Shown here one piece after another: positions 49,201 through 61,200 of a stretch of DNA of 64,000 nucleotides. The stretch is taken from positions 40,720,806 to 40,784,805 of the forward strand of contig JAKSZT010053928.1 of assembly GCA_026826555.1 (NCBI GenBank), given 5' to 3'. Each line of letters starts with the position of its first letter. Within the stretch, counting starts at the first letter, position 1. The notes under the pieces are model-generated. The model was given only the letters and a program-made list of their open reading frames with translations. It was not told where the DNA came from and searched no databases. The position numbers and the translations under genes were made by a program. This DNA is from Tolypeutes matacus (taxonomy: Eukaryota; Chordata; Mammalia; Cingulata; Chlamyphoridae).

Positions 49201-52200
49201 TAAATGGGACCTCCTCAAAACACTCTTGTTTGTCAAAAGACTTTGTCAAGAAAATGAAAAAGCAGCCTACTCAACAGGAGAAAATATTTGGAAACCACAT
49301 AACCTAAAACGGTTTGATATCCATGCTATATAAAGAGATCATACAACGGAACAATAATAAGACAAGCAACCCAACTAAAAAATGGGCAAAAGACTTGAAT
49401 AGACATTTTTCCAAAGAGGAAATACAAATGGCCAAAGAGCACATGAAAAGACATTCAACATCACTAGCTCTTAGGGAAATGCAGATCAAAACTACAATGA
49501 GATATCATTTCACGCCTTATGGAATTGCCACTATTAAAAAAACCCCAGAAAACTACAAGTGCTAGAGAGGATGTGGAGACATAGGAACAACTCTTTACTG
49601 TTGGTGAGAATGTAGAATGATGCCACCTCTGTGGAAGACAGTTTGACAGTACCTCAAGAAGCTGAATATAGAATTGCTGTATTCTATATTCTATATTGCA
49701 ATCCTGTTAGGAATATATTCAAAAGACCTGAAAGCAAGTGAGTGAACTAACATTTGCACACCAATATTCATAGCAACATTAGTCACAACTGCTATAATGG
49801 AAACAGCCTAAATGTCCATCAACTGATGAACAGATAAACAAAATGTAGTATATACATACAATGAAATACTATTTAGCTGTAAGAAGAAATAAAATTGGGA
49901 TGCATAACAACATGGATTAACCCTGAGGACATTATGTTGAGTGAAATAAGCCAGACACAAATACAAATATTCTATGTTCTCACTAATATAAACTAAATAC
50001 AATGAGTAAACTCATGGAGGTAAACTCTAGAGTATAGGTTACCAGGAGATAGAAGGTGGGTTGAGAATGAAAGCTGATGCTATGTAGAATTTTTAATAAG
50101 GTTTATGTAAAAATGTAGAAACGAACAGAGTTGATGGTAAAATTACAGTGAGTATAACTAAAACTGTTGATTTATAAATGTTATAGTAGCTGAAAGGGGT
50201 AGTCTGTGGATGAAAATGACAATTGAAAGGAAGCTAGACCACACTAACTGTGGTCTATGGTTGGTGGCAAGGCTCCAGGATGTGTAAGTTCATTGAGGTT
50301 GGTGGGCCACACTGTGGGAGATGTTTGTGTGGGATGTGGTGGGAGGTGTGCAACATGGGAATCCCAGTGGGTTCCGTGTAATATTTTAGGTAATCTAAGC
50401 ACCTCTTAAAATATATGTATATATATATATATATAAATAACATTTTTGTAAGCAAATACACATATATGCATATATATTTATATATCATTTTACAAATGTT
50501 TGTATGTATTGTGAGAATTTTGATTTTTACCCATAATAAAAAAAAAAAAAAAAAAAAATTAAATACATAAGAAATTACTGCTTAAAAAAAAAAAAAAAAA
50601 GAAAGGAAGCTAGAGAATAATCTAAGGACCGTATAATATAGTGATTTTCATGGTGGATGAAGATTGTAGTTAATAGCATAAATATAAAAATGCTCTTCCT
50701 TTACAGTGTTAAGAATGTGGTGATACATGGGAAAATTACAACTAATAACTGATGGATGATAGATAACAGTAATATTGTAATAATTTTTGTAGTCATGGCA
50801 AAGAAGATATTATTTCAATTCTAAGAGACGATAATGGGGGGCGGGGTAAAAGGGGTATGGGATTTTTCCTTTCGGAGTAATGAAAACATTCTGAAATTGA
50901 GGTGATGACAGCACAACTCTCTTATGAAAATGAGAGCTACTGAGTGTACACTTTGAATGGATTTTACAAAGCATGGGGTTGTATAACACAGGGAATCCAG
51001 TGGTAGAAGACGGACTATGGTTAACGGGACAAATATTATACTGTTCTCTCATGAACTATAACAAATGTATATTACAGGGTGTTAGTAATTGGGTGGGTTT
51101 GGGGGAAAATACACCAAATCTAAGATACTGGCTATAGTTAGTAGTAATAATTTTCATGGTTTGTTACATGGTTTGTAACTAATTTTTCACAATGCAAGGT
51201 GTTGGAGTTGGGGTGATGGCACGGCATTTTTGTTTTGTAACTTTACAACTTTTACTATACACATTGTTTATGTATGTTCATGTATGAATGATATACTTTT
51301 AATAAAATTTTATCTTAAAAAAACACCAAATACTACAATGTCTTCTTGGGTTAAAATTATGAAAATAGAGTATCAGTCCCTGATACAGTGCCTGAAACAT
51401 ACCCATAAATATTTGTCAAACTGATTAATAAATACATTTATGTGTTTAAAAAAAAAAAACTCTGAAGTACAGCGTACTAGGAGATAGAATGTAGGTTGAG
51501 AAGGGGGAGTTGATGGTCAATATACAGAGTATATAGTATTTTTAATAAGGTTGATTGTAAATGTGTAGAAATGGATAGAGTTGGTGGTAACATATTTTAG
51601 GTGAGTATAACTAACACTGCTGATTTATAAATGCAACTGTGGCTAAAAGATTTAGTCTTGGGATGTAAACATCAATTGAAAGGAAGCTATAGGATAATAT
51701 AGGGACTATATAATATTGCTTTCAGTGGTAGATGAGGATTGCAGTTAACAGTAGAAATACGAGGATGTTCTTCTATTACAAGGTATTAAGAATATACTGT
51801 AATGCATCCTTAGTGGCAATGCTCCAAAATGTGTTCATCAATTGCAATGAAAGTACCACACTAATGAAAGAAGTTATTAATGTGGGGAAAAGCGGGAGCT
51901 GTGGGGAGTGGGGCATATGGGAATCCCTTATATATTTTTTTTTATGTAACATTTTATGTAATATAAATATCTTTTAGAAAAAATAAAAAATATATTTTAA
52001 AAATATGTTGATAAATGGGAAAAACACAACTAAAGTAATTTATGGACTATAAGTATGATTCTAATATTTTTGCAACAATGGCAGAGAAGATACTATATCA
52101 ATTCTAATGGTCAACAATGGGGATAAAAAGGATATGGGATTTTTCATTTTGGAGTAAAGAAAAAGTTCTAAAATTGACTGAGTTGATGACAGCACAACTC

Positions 52201-55200
52201 TGTCCCACAAGGCATGGAACAGTAAAACACCTTGAATCCTCTGATGGATGACAGACTGGTTAACGGTACAAATATGAGAACATTCTTTCACGACCTATAA
52301 CAAATATATAATACTAATACATGGTGTTAATAATAGGGGGGTTTGTGGGAAAAACACACCAAATTTATGATATGGACTATAGTTAGTAATATTTTGACAA
52401 TGTTCTTTCATCATTTGTAACAAATGTTCCACAACAATGCAACATGTTGGTGGTGGGGAAATGTATGGGAATTTTGTATGGTATTCATGATTGTTTTGTA
52501 AACTCAAAACTACTCTAATTAAATAATAAAAAAAAAAAAGGCTATGCAAGCAATCTCATTTATACAGATAAACTTTAAGTCAGAAACTGAATGCATCTTA
52601 CTTGCTGTTCCAGTTTTTCCCATCCTTACACCCAAGTTGTCGAAGTACACTGCACCTGCATTGGAGATTTAAACACATTTAAAATGAGTCCAGTGAGAAA
52701 ATGTCGAAGGTGTCATGCCCACTGAAATACAAGCATAGCTTACCTATTAATAAAGTCTATGGCTTGTGCTTTCAACTGCTCTGCACTGTGCAAATCTGCT
52801 AGGACAAGGGTATCAGCAACATTTTCTACTGTGAGGTTACTACACAAAGCTTCTTCACACATGACCTTCAGCCGTTCCAGTGCATACTATCCAAAAGGAA
52901 AACATAACCATTAACTATTTACTCACATAACAAGTTTTAAAATACATGATATTTGTAAATTTGAAAATAAAGTTAAAGCACACTGTTCTTAGGAGAGTAG
53001 TTTAATTGTCTAAATTATTGTTTTAACCTAGTATGAGGAAAATGTCAATGGATATATTTAGGAAGAAGACTAATTTATTTAAGGAAATTTTAATTTGCAT
53101 AACTGCAAAATACAGTATTTGCAATATAAGGTTTATGCTAAAAGTCTACTTTATTACTAAAAATTCTTAATGAGCATCTTCTCTACAATTTCAAACACTA
53201 GAGCATACTACTCAGTATATTGCATGTTGCCACTATTCAATCTTCAATTTTGAAAAAGAATTCATTATAAAGCTAAACAAATCATATTCATAACCACTGA
53301 AAATTCTTGGGGTTGTATATTTTAATATTTTTTAACAGCCTTACTGAAGTATAACAGACAAATACGCACACATCATACAGCCAAGATACTAAAAAGTTCC
53401 AACACTAAAAGGATCCCACCTCCCTTTTGCACCCTGGCAACCAATAATCTCTCCATTTCTAAAGTTTTATCATTTCAAAAATACTATATAAATCAAATCA
53501 TAAGGTATACAAACTTTAGAATTAGCTTTTTTTTACACTAAGCATAATTATCCCTAGAGATTTAGTCAAGGTGTTATTACATGTATCAATATTTCAATCC
53601 TTTTTATTGCTGAGTAGTATTTCATAGCATGAATGTACCATGGTTTCTTTAACGACTCACCAGTTGATGGACATTTGGGTTGATTCCAGTTTCTACCTAT
53701 TACAAATAAAGTTAGTGCTATGAACATCTGTGTACAGGTTTTTGAGTAAACATAAATTTTCACTTATCTGGGATAAAATAAATGTCCAAGATGGCATTGT
53801 TTTTTAATTTCGAGTTCAGATTATCTGTTCTTAGCATATCGAAATAGAATTGGTTTTTCAGTATTGCTCTTACATCTTTCAATGTTGCTAAACTTATTAG
53901 TTCTAGTACCTCCTTTTATACATTCTATTGTAGGTTCTGCATAGATGATCATGTTTTCCACAATAGTTTTATTTCTTCCATTCCTATCTGGATGCCTTTT
54001 GTTTTTTTTTTTTACTTACTGACTCTCTGGTACAATGACGAATAGTAGTGGTAGGAGTGGACATCTTATTTTGTTACCAATCTTTCCCCATTACTGGCAT
54101 ACTTTGTTGTATTGTGCTTTGCTTTATTGTGCTTCACAGATATTGCATTTTCACAAATTGAAGGTTTTGAGCAAGACTATTGGTGCCATTTTTTCAACAG
54201 CATATGCTCACTTCATGTCTTGGTCACATTTTAATTAAGATATGTACATTGTTTTTTTTCTTAGACACAGTGCTATTGCACATTTAATAGACTACAGTAA
54301 AGTGTAAACGTTTACATACACTGAGGAACTGAAAATTTCACGTGACTTGCTTTATTGCTTCTGTCTGGAACCAAACCTGCAATATCAATGAGGTAGGTTT
54401 GTAAATATCTTAGCTATAGGTTTTCACAGTTCCTTAGAAGGTGAAGAAGTTCTCTTCTATTCCTAGTTTGATGAGTTTTCATCGGGAATATATATTCGAT
54501 TTTGTCAAATGCTTTTTCTGCAACTATTGGGATAATCATATGCTTTTTCCTTTTGGTTTGTTAATGTAGCAAATTAAATTGTTTAACTTATGTTAAACCA
54601 AATTTGCATTCTGAGACAAATTCCGCTTGGTCAAGATGTCTTATTTTCATATTGTTAAATTTTACTAAAATATTATGGAATATTGGTTTGCAATTTTCTT
54701 TTGTTGTAATGTCTTCATCTGCTTTTGTTATCAGGGTTAATGCTGGCCTCACAGAATAAGCTGGGAAGTGTTTCAGCCTTTTTAATTTCCTGGAAAAATT
54801 TTTGTAAAATTTGTTTATTTCTTTCTTAAATGCTTAGTTGAATTCATCAGTGAAGCCATTTAAGCTTGGAGTTTTCTTAATGGAAACTTTTTTTTTTTAA
54901 ACTACAATCAGTTTCTTTAGTAGATAGATCAATTCACGTTAACTATTTCTTCGTTAGTTTGTGACTTTCAAAGGAATTTGTCCATTTCATATAAGTTCTC
55001 CAATATACTGGCAAAAAGTATATTCTATGCCCTTACTATCTTTTTAATATTTTTTAGAATAAGTGATGACTTCTTTCTCATAACTGATACTAATTTATTT
55101 AGATTTGTGTCTTCTTTGTATTTTTTCCTGATCAACCAGGCTAGAGGTTCATTAATTTTATTTTTTTCAAAGAACCATCTTTGGGTTCATTGATTTTCAA

Positions 55201-58200
55201 TTGTTTTTCTGTTTTCTATTTCATTGATTTCCATTCTGATCTTTATTATATCCTTTCTTCAACTTACTGAAGTGTAATTTGTTCTTTTTCTAGTTTCTTC
55301 AGGTGAAAGCTGAAGTGAATGATTAAAGACCTTTCTTCTTCTTTTACAGAATTTTCTCTAAGTACTGCTTTAGGAGCATTCCACAAATTTTTATATGCTG
55401 TGGATTTGTTTGCATTTAGTGAAAAATTATTTCTGTTTTCCCTTCTGATTTCTTCTTTACGATGCATGTGTTATTTTGAAGTGTTTTATTTAGTTTCCAA
55501 ATATTTCAGTGTTTTCCAGTTATCTTTCTGTCAATGATTTCCAATTTAAATCCCTGATTTGAAAATTCTTCAATTTATTGAGATTTGTTTTATGCCTAGA
55601 ATATAGCTTAGTAAATATTTCATGTGCACTTGGAAAAAAGTATACTCTGTAGCTGTTAGGTTAGTGTTCTATAAATGTAAATTATGTGAAACTGAGTTAT
55701 AATGTTGTTCAAGCCTGCTATATCCTTACAGCTTTTCTATATTTGCTATCAACTATTAAGGAGAAGTGTGTTAAAATAAAATCTCTAAACAAATTTGTAG
55801 ATTTGCCTATTTCTCCTTGAAGTTCTATCAGGTTTTATTTCATGTATTTTGAATCTCTTTTATTAAATGCATAACATTTAGGATTATCATTGTTCTCTTG
55901 ATGTCTTGATCCCTTTATCCTTATGAAATGATACTCTTCATCCCAGGTTGGCTCTAAAATCTTCTTTGTTTGATATTGATATAGTCACTCTAGATATCCT
56001 TAATATTTGCATGGTATATCTTTTTATATCCTTTAACTTTTATTTGTGTCTTTAAATAAAGTGGGCACCTTATATGCAGCATACAATCTGATGTTGCTGT
56101 TTTATCCAAACTGTCAATCTATGACTTTTTTTTTAAAGGAGGTATTGGGAATTAAACCCGGAACCTCATACATGGGTGCTCAACCACTGAACTACACCCA
56201 CTCCCCTATATGGGGATTTTAGAAATTTACATTTAATGTGGTTAGATTTAAGTCTACTATCTTGCTATTTGTTTTCTATTTTCTCATCTATTTCCCTTTT
56301 CCTCCTTTTCTTCTGCCTTCTGGATTAATTACATATATTTTTTCATTCATTTTATCTCTTGTGTTTAATATTTTAATGGTTTCTGTAGGGTTCATCTTTA
56401 AAACTTACCACAGTCTACCACAAGTCATATTTTCCACTTTAACTTAAGTATAAAAACCTTAAAATAGTATACTACTTCAATTTCTCTTCTCCAGGCCAGG
56501 CTTTATGCTATTACACACATGTTTTTACTTATACATATGTTATAAACCCTGCAATACACTGTAGTTATTTTTGTTTAATCAGTCCAATTGTCTTCTTAAA
56601 TAAGAAAGAATTTTATATATTTACCTTGCTGTTATCATTTCCAGTGCTCTTCATTCCTTTGTGTAGTTTTGTAATTTCCTCTGGTATTATCTTCCTACTG
56701 CCTGAAGGACTTCCTTAAATAGCTTATTTAGGGTAGAGGTTTGCCAGTAATGAATTCTTTCAGCTTTTTTACATCAGATAAGAGTATATATTTCATCCTC
56801 ATTTTTGAAAGACATTTTTGCTAGGTATACATTTCTAGTTTGACAGGGCTTTTTTCCTTTCAGTATTTTGAAGATGTTGATCCACTCTTCTTGATTGCAT
56901 TGTTTATAATGAATCTTCTGTCTTCCTTATTTTTCTTCCTCTTTACAAAATGTGTATTTTTTTCTCTATTTCTAAGATTTTCTTTTTATTACTGGTTTTG
57001 AGGAATGTGATTAAGATGTGCCTTGCTGTGGTTTTCTTCATGTTTCTTCTAGTGCTTGGGGTTAAGTTTTTTGGGTTTTTAGTTTTCATCAAAACATGAA
57101 ATTTTTCAGCCACGATTTCTTCAAATACTTTTTTCTATCCACCCCCACCTATCCTCTTCTTCAGGGACTTCATTACATGCTTATCAGACCACTTGAAACT
57201 GCTCCACAGCTCAGTGATTATCTCTTCATTTGGAGTGGGTGGGCACTATTTTTCTTTGGGTGTTATACTGGACAATTTCTATTGCTATGCTAATCTTTTT
57301 GTCTGCAATGCCTAATCTGCCATTAATTCTATTGAGTGTTATTTTTCTTCTCAAGAAATTCTATGTCTCAACTGAACTTCTGAACATCTAGAATACAGTT
57401 ATAGTAACTGTTTTACTGCCTGCTAACAACTGCGTCAATTCTAGGTTGTTTTCAATTGTAATCTTTGATTGGGTATCATATATTGTGAATTTTGTCTTGT
57501 TGGGTGCTGAATATTTTGAAATTCTATATTCTTGAACTTTATTCTGGGGCAGTTTATAACTTGGAAACCAGTCTTATATTTTGGGGTCTTACCTTTAAAA
57601 TGTGTTGGACAGGACCAGAACAATGTTTATTCTAGAGCTAATTATTCTTCACTACTTAGGTAAGACCATTCTGAGTACTCTACTCAATGCCCTATGAATT
57701 ATGGAGTTTTCCAGTTTGGCTAGTGTGACCAAACAATATTCCCAGGCCTTTAAGAGCACAAGGCACTATTAGGTGTAATCCTCCTGGATGGTTCTTTCCC
57801 CAGTTGTGGGTAATTTGTTCCCATGCATACACTGACTAGTACTCTGCTTAATACTCCAGGGAAGATTCTATAGATCTCCAGTGTTTTGTTTTAGTGAAAA
57901 ACTCTCCTTTCTAGTACTTGTCTTGTAAACTCTATTTGCTTTGCCTTTCCTAAACTCTCAACTTCATCACTTCAATTCAAGGAATATGCCTGGCTCTGCC
58001 TGGGCTTCTCATCTGTTTTGTGGCATAAAAACTCTCTTGAGACAGTAAGCTGGGAAAATAGGTTTTCCAGGTATCAGTGCCCTTCATTGTCATATGTCTA
58101 GTGCCTTGAAAACCACTATTCCATATATTCTTCTTCTTTTTTTTTTTTTTGAGGGACCGGGGGCTGGGGATTGAACCCGGACCTCATATGGGGGAAGACA

Positions 58201-61200
58201 GCACTCAACCACTGAACCACATTGGCAACCTTGAGTTGGTTGTTGGTTTTTTCATTTGTTTTGCTTGGGTTTTTTGTTTTGTTTTGTTGTTGTTTTTGGT
58301 TTCTAGGAGGCACCGGGAACCGAGCCTGGGACCTCCCATATGGGAAGGAGGAGCTCAAATGCTTGAGTCACATACGCTCCCTATTCTGTGTATTTTTAAA
58401 TTTTTTACTGTTTCAGATGGGAGGTTAAATTCAGTCACTGTTACTTCATCTTACCCAGAAGTAGAAGTACCTATACTATCCTATTTAATTTTTTGGTGGA
58501 TTTTTAAATATCTTCATCAAAACCAAATTAGTAAAACACTAAATAAAATAAAAAAAATAAAATAAAATAAAATAAAATAAAATAAAATAATAAAATAAAA
58601 TAAAATAAAATAAAATAAAATAAAATAAAATAAAATAAAATAAAATAAAAAAATAAAATAAAATAAAATAAAATAAAAATAAAAATAAAAAACAAAGAGA
58701 AAAAAAGAAAAAAAAAATTAGTGTGAAAAAGTGATAAGCAACCAAACTTTAGCTGAAATATAAATTTATAAATTCTGACTGTAGTCTTTGTGGAAAACAA
58801 GAGATACAGAAACAACTATAAGGTCCTTTAAGAAACTAAATGACAATAGTTAGGGTGGCAGTATACTTCAGTGTTATCTGTAGTTTAATAAATACTCAAC
58901 ATTTTTTAAGAATTAAAGACCACTAATTTTACAAAAATGCTGGCATAACAGCAGGAATTAAAGCATAAAGAAAAGTAGAATGCAGACTTTTAAAGGGGAC
59001 AGTTTTTTATTTTATATATTTTTTTATTTTTTTACAAATTTGTAAAGCTAATGCACTTTCACATGAGAAGGCAAAGCTTTCATGGTGAATGAAGAAAAAC
59101 AAAAATAGAAGTTTACACTGTAATACTATTTCACAAAGGGCTCTAAAGTTTTACATAACAGACAAAATATTCCCAGCCTTATATGAGTGCTGGGCACTGT
59201 TGCACATAATATTCTCAAATGGTTCTTTCCCCAGCCTTGGTAGTTTGTTCACATGCATGAACAAATCAGGTCATTAAAAGCCAAAGTCAAAGAATTATAT
59301 TCTGAGATATTTATTAGCTACATTTAAAATAAGTAACAATATATTTGTTCAGACTTTTATATATTTTAATTATGCATAAATTTGAACTATCTTGCTTTAA
59401 GTCATCCAAATGGAAAATGTTATTCTAAAAATACCAAAAAAATCTATACAGTATTTCATTCGATTTTTAGAATTATGTTACATAGTATCTTTTACAATTA
59501 ATTTCAGTGATAAACTGTTTAAATACGTTTTGGCTTTTTCAAATTATTATGCATAATATATATACACTAAATTATTACTACTAAAAATGAAAATGACATT
59601 TTCATAAATTGTTTCTTATGAACCTTTAAGAATGATTATTTAGATAATTCCTTTCTAGATTAAAGCTAAAATAACTCAAAGTATACTTTTATTTCCATAA
59701 GTACCTTCAAATTACACACATCTTTCAAGTGTGTCTATATAAAATGTTGGAAATCAAATTTAAGTAGTAACTTCTTAAATCATGTTAGGATATAAATAAA
59801 GCCACTTATTGCACTCAAGGAGATTTGACATCACTGGGATTAATAAATGTTAAAAAGTGTTTCTTGGTTTTGCTTTTCTTGTTTTACTTTTTTAATACTT
59901 TCCAGTGAGAGGAATGATGCTGGTTAAGCACTTTGGAATATTGTTTTTACACTTTTTTCTACTTGAGTGTGTACCGTTGTTATACATTCCCTTTTCTTAG
60001 CTTCCTTCTTCTTTAGTTCTTTTGGAGTCACCTTACCCTGTAATTGGTTTATGTGATTAAAAATTTTGCTAGCAAAATCATTTTGCAAGAGATTAACAGG
60101 ACATGAAGTACGGTTTAAAACAATGGTTTAGAGCAGTGATTCTCAATTTTGACTAAACCTCAAAACTACCTAGCAGCTTTTTAAAGACCAATGCCTGGGC
60201 CCTATCATCCTCTAATTAAATTTGACTTTTAGCAAGTGGCATGCACATCAATAGTTTTGGGAAAAGTTCCCTAGGCAATTTGAATGTGCTTTCAGGATTG
60301 AGAACAACTAGCTTAGAGATTTTCTGATATTTTTGTATTATTTCCCTACCTTCAAGAAATCACCATTACAAAAGAGCATTATAAAATTGATAATATTATT
60401 TTCCCTCTTCCTATGCTGTTATATTAAAAATAAATTTATGAATAGAGAATAAAATTATACAAAATACCCAATATTTTTCTCCCTTTTTTAAAAAAACAAA
60501 GGCCAAGCACTGTATCTTAAACTAGGAATATCTGAAAACTGAGTTAAATTATATATGTTGTGTATTTGTTCTTATAAAAGGGAGTAATGAAGTAATTATG
60601 TACTCAAAACTGAATTCAGTTTAATTTCCCATGAAAAATTCACTTTCTTCCATAAATTTTAACTGGCTCAAGATATTTCTATATCTTGTTGATTTCAAAA
60701 ATCTCATTTCCATATCATCTCACTGTATACTATTTCATAAAACCCTCAAGAGTCATCTACAAATAATACAAATAAATTCAATATTTCAACTTATTTGGGT
60801 TTTTCATTTGATGACAGCTCTCAATATACATCAAGCTTGAGGACATTTTTCAGCTTTTTAAGACCTAGTTACTTACTTTGTCTGCAGCTGCCAGCAAATT
60901 GTCAGCCATTTTGTCAAGGTTTGGTGCTTTTCCTGTATAAATGAATCTCATCATTTCCTTAAAAACCTCAGGGTCTACATCATTTATTTCCACTTGATTC
61001 TGATATTGAAAACAACACAAAAAAGATGTTTAAAGACAGATACAAATGAATCAAAGTCAATCTCTGGCAGTAATTAAAAAAACCCCAATTTGTACTAAAG
61101 TACTATACAACTCAGGTATATATACAGAGCCATTTCCAAACTTTATTTTAAACTGATATAAGTACATTTTCAGTAAGCTAAGTAGGAAAAGTTAAGCAGG

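Larger units (their letters stand above)
48365..49565 (+). pseudogene. Dead L1 ORF2, C-terminal part, with microsatellite replacement
   Basis: [20 protein letters not shown] and [20 protein letters not shown] (48502-48705) are L1 ORF2 text. The frame is lost at the AAAGG array (48849-49017) and resumes with [20 protein letters not shown] near 49018 and [20 protein letters not shown] near 49377. Roughly the segment that should join these parts is missing. Confidence 0.8.
40055..52550 (+). mobile_element. Full-length L1, plus strand, with nested insertions and flanking target duplication
   Basis: The 5' UTR starts at about 40070 (ccaggaagatgatgtcagag). An ORF1-like region follows (about 40940-41690), then the ORF2 endonuclease (about 41820-42620), the reverse transcriptase (44755-46080, with the FTDD form of the FADD box near 45955) and the C-terminal part (48365-49560). 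A 3' UTR ends near 51326. All ORFs carry stops, so it is dead. Removing the inserts leaves about 6.5 kb, a normal L1 length. aaaaggctatacagg (40055-40069) and aaaaggctatgcaag (52536-52550) match at 13 of 15 bases and are the likely aged target duplication. It is antisense to SPOPL. Confidence 0.75.
53314..58480 (-). mobile_element. Nearly complete old L1, minus strand, with three insertions
   Basis: Reads as reverse-complement L1 from the 3' UTR (taacagccttactgaagtat, gaacatctgtgtacaggttt near 53720), through ORF2 (53790-56240: gcattctgagacaaattccg, gctggcctcacagaataagc, tttcaaagaaccatctttgg), to the 5' region (56640-58130, and on to 58390-58480: gatgggaggttaaattcagt). About 4.5 kb remain after removing Tigger1 and two DAS inserts. 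Same strand as SPOPL. No intact ORF. Confidence 0.8.

Noticed and set aside
48784..49203. Open frames on both strands made of Lys-Gly-Lys-Glu-Arg or Phe-Pro-Leu-Ser units
   Set aside because: They are translations of the GGAAA array and contain the N gap.
58528..58815. A 95-codon frame of Phe, Ile, Leu and Tyr resembling a membrane protein
   Set aside because: It is the translation of the TTTTA array.
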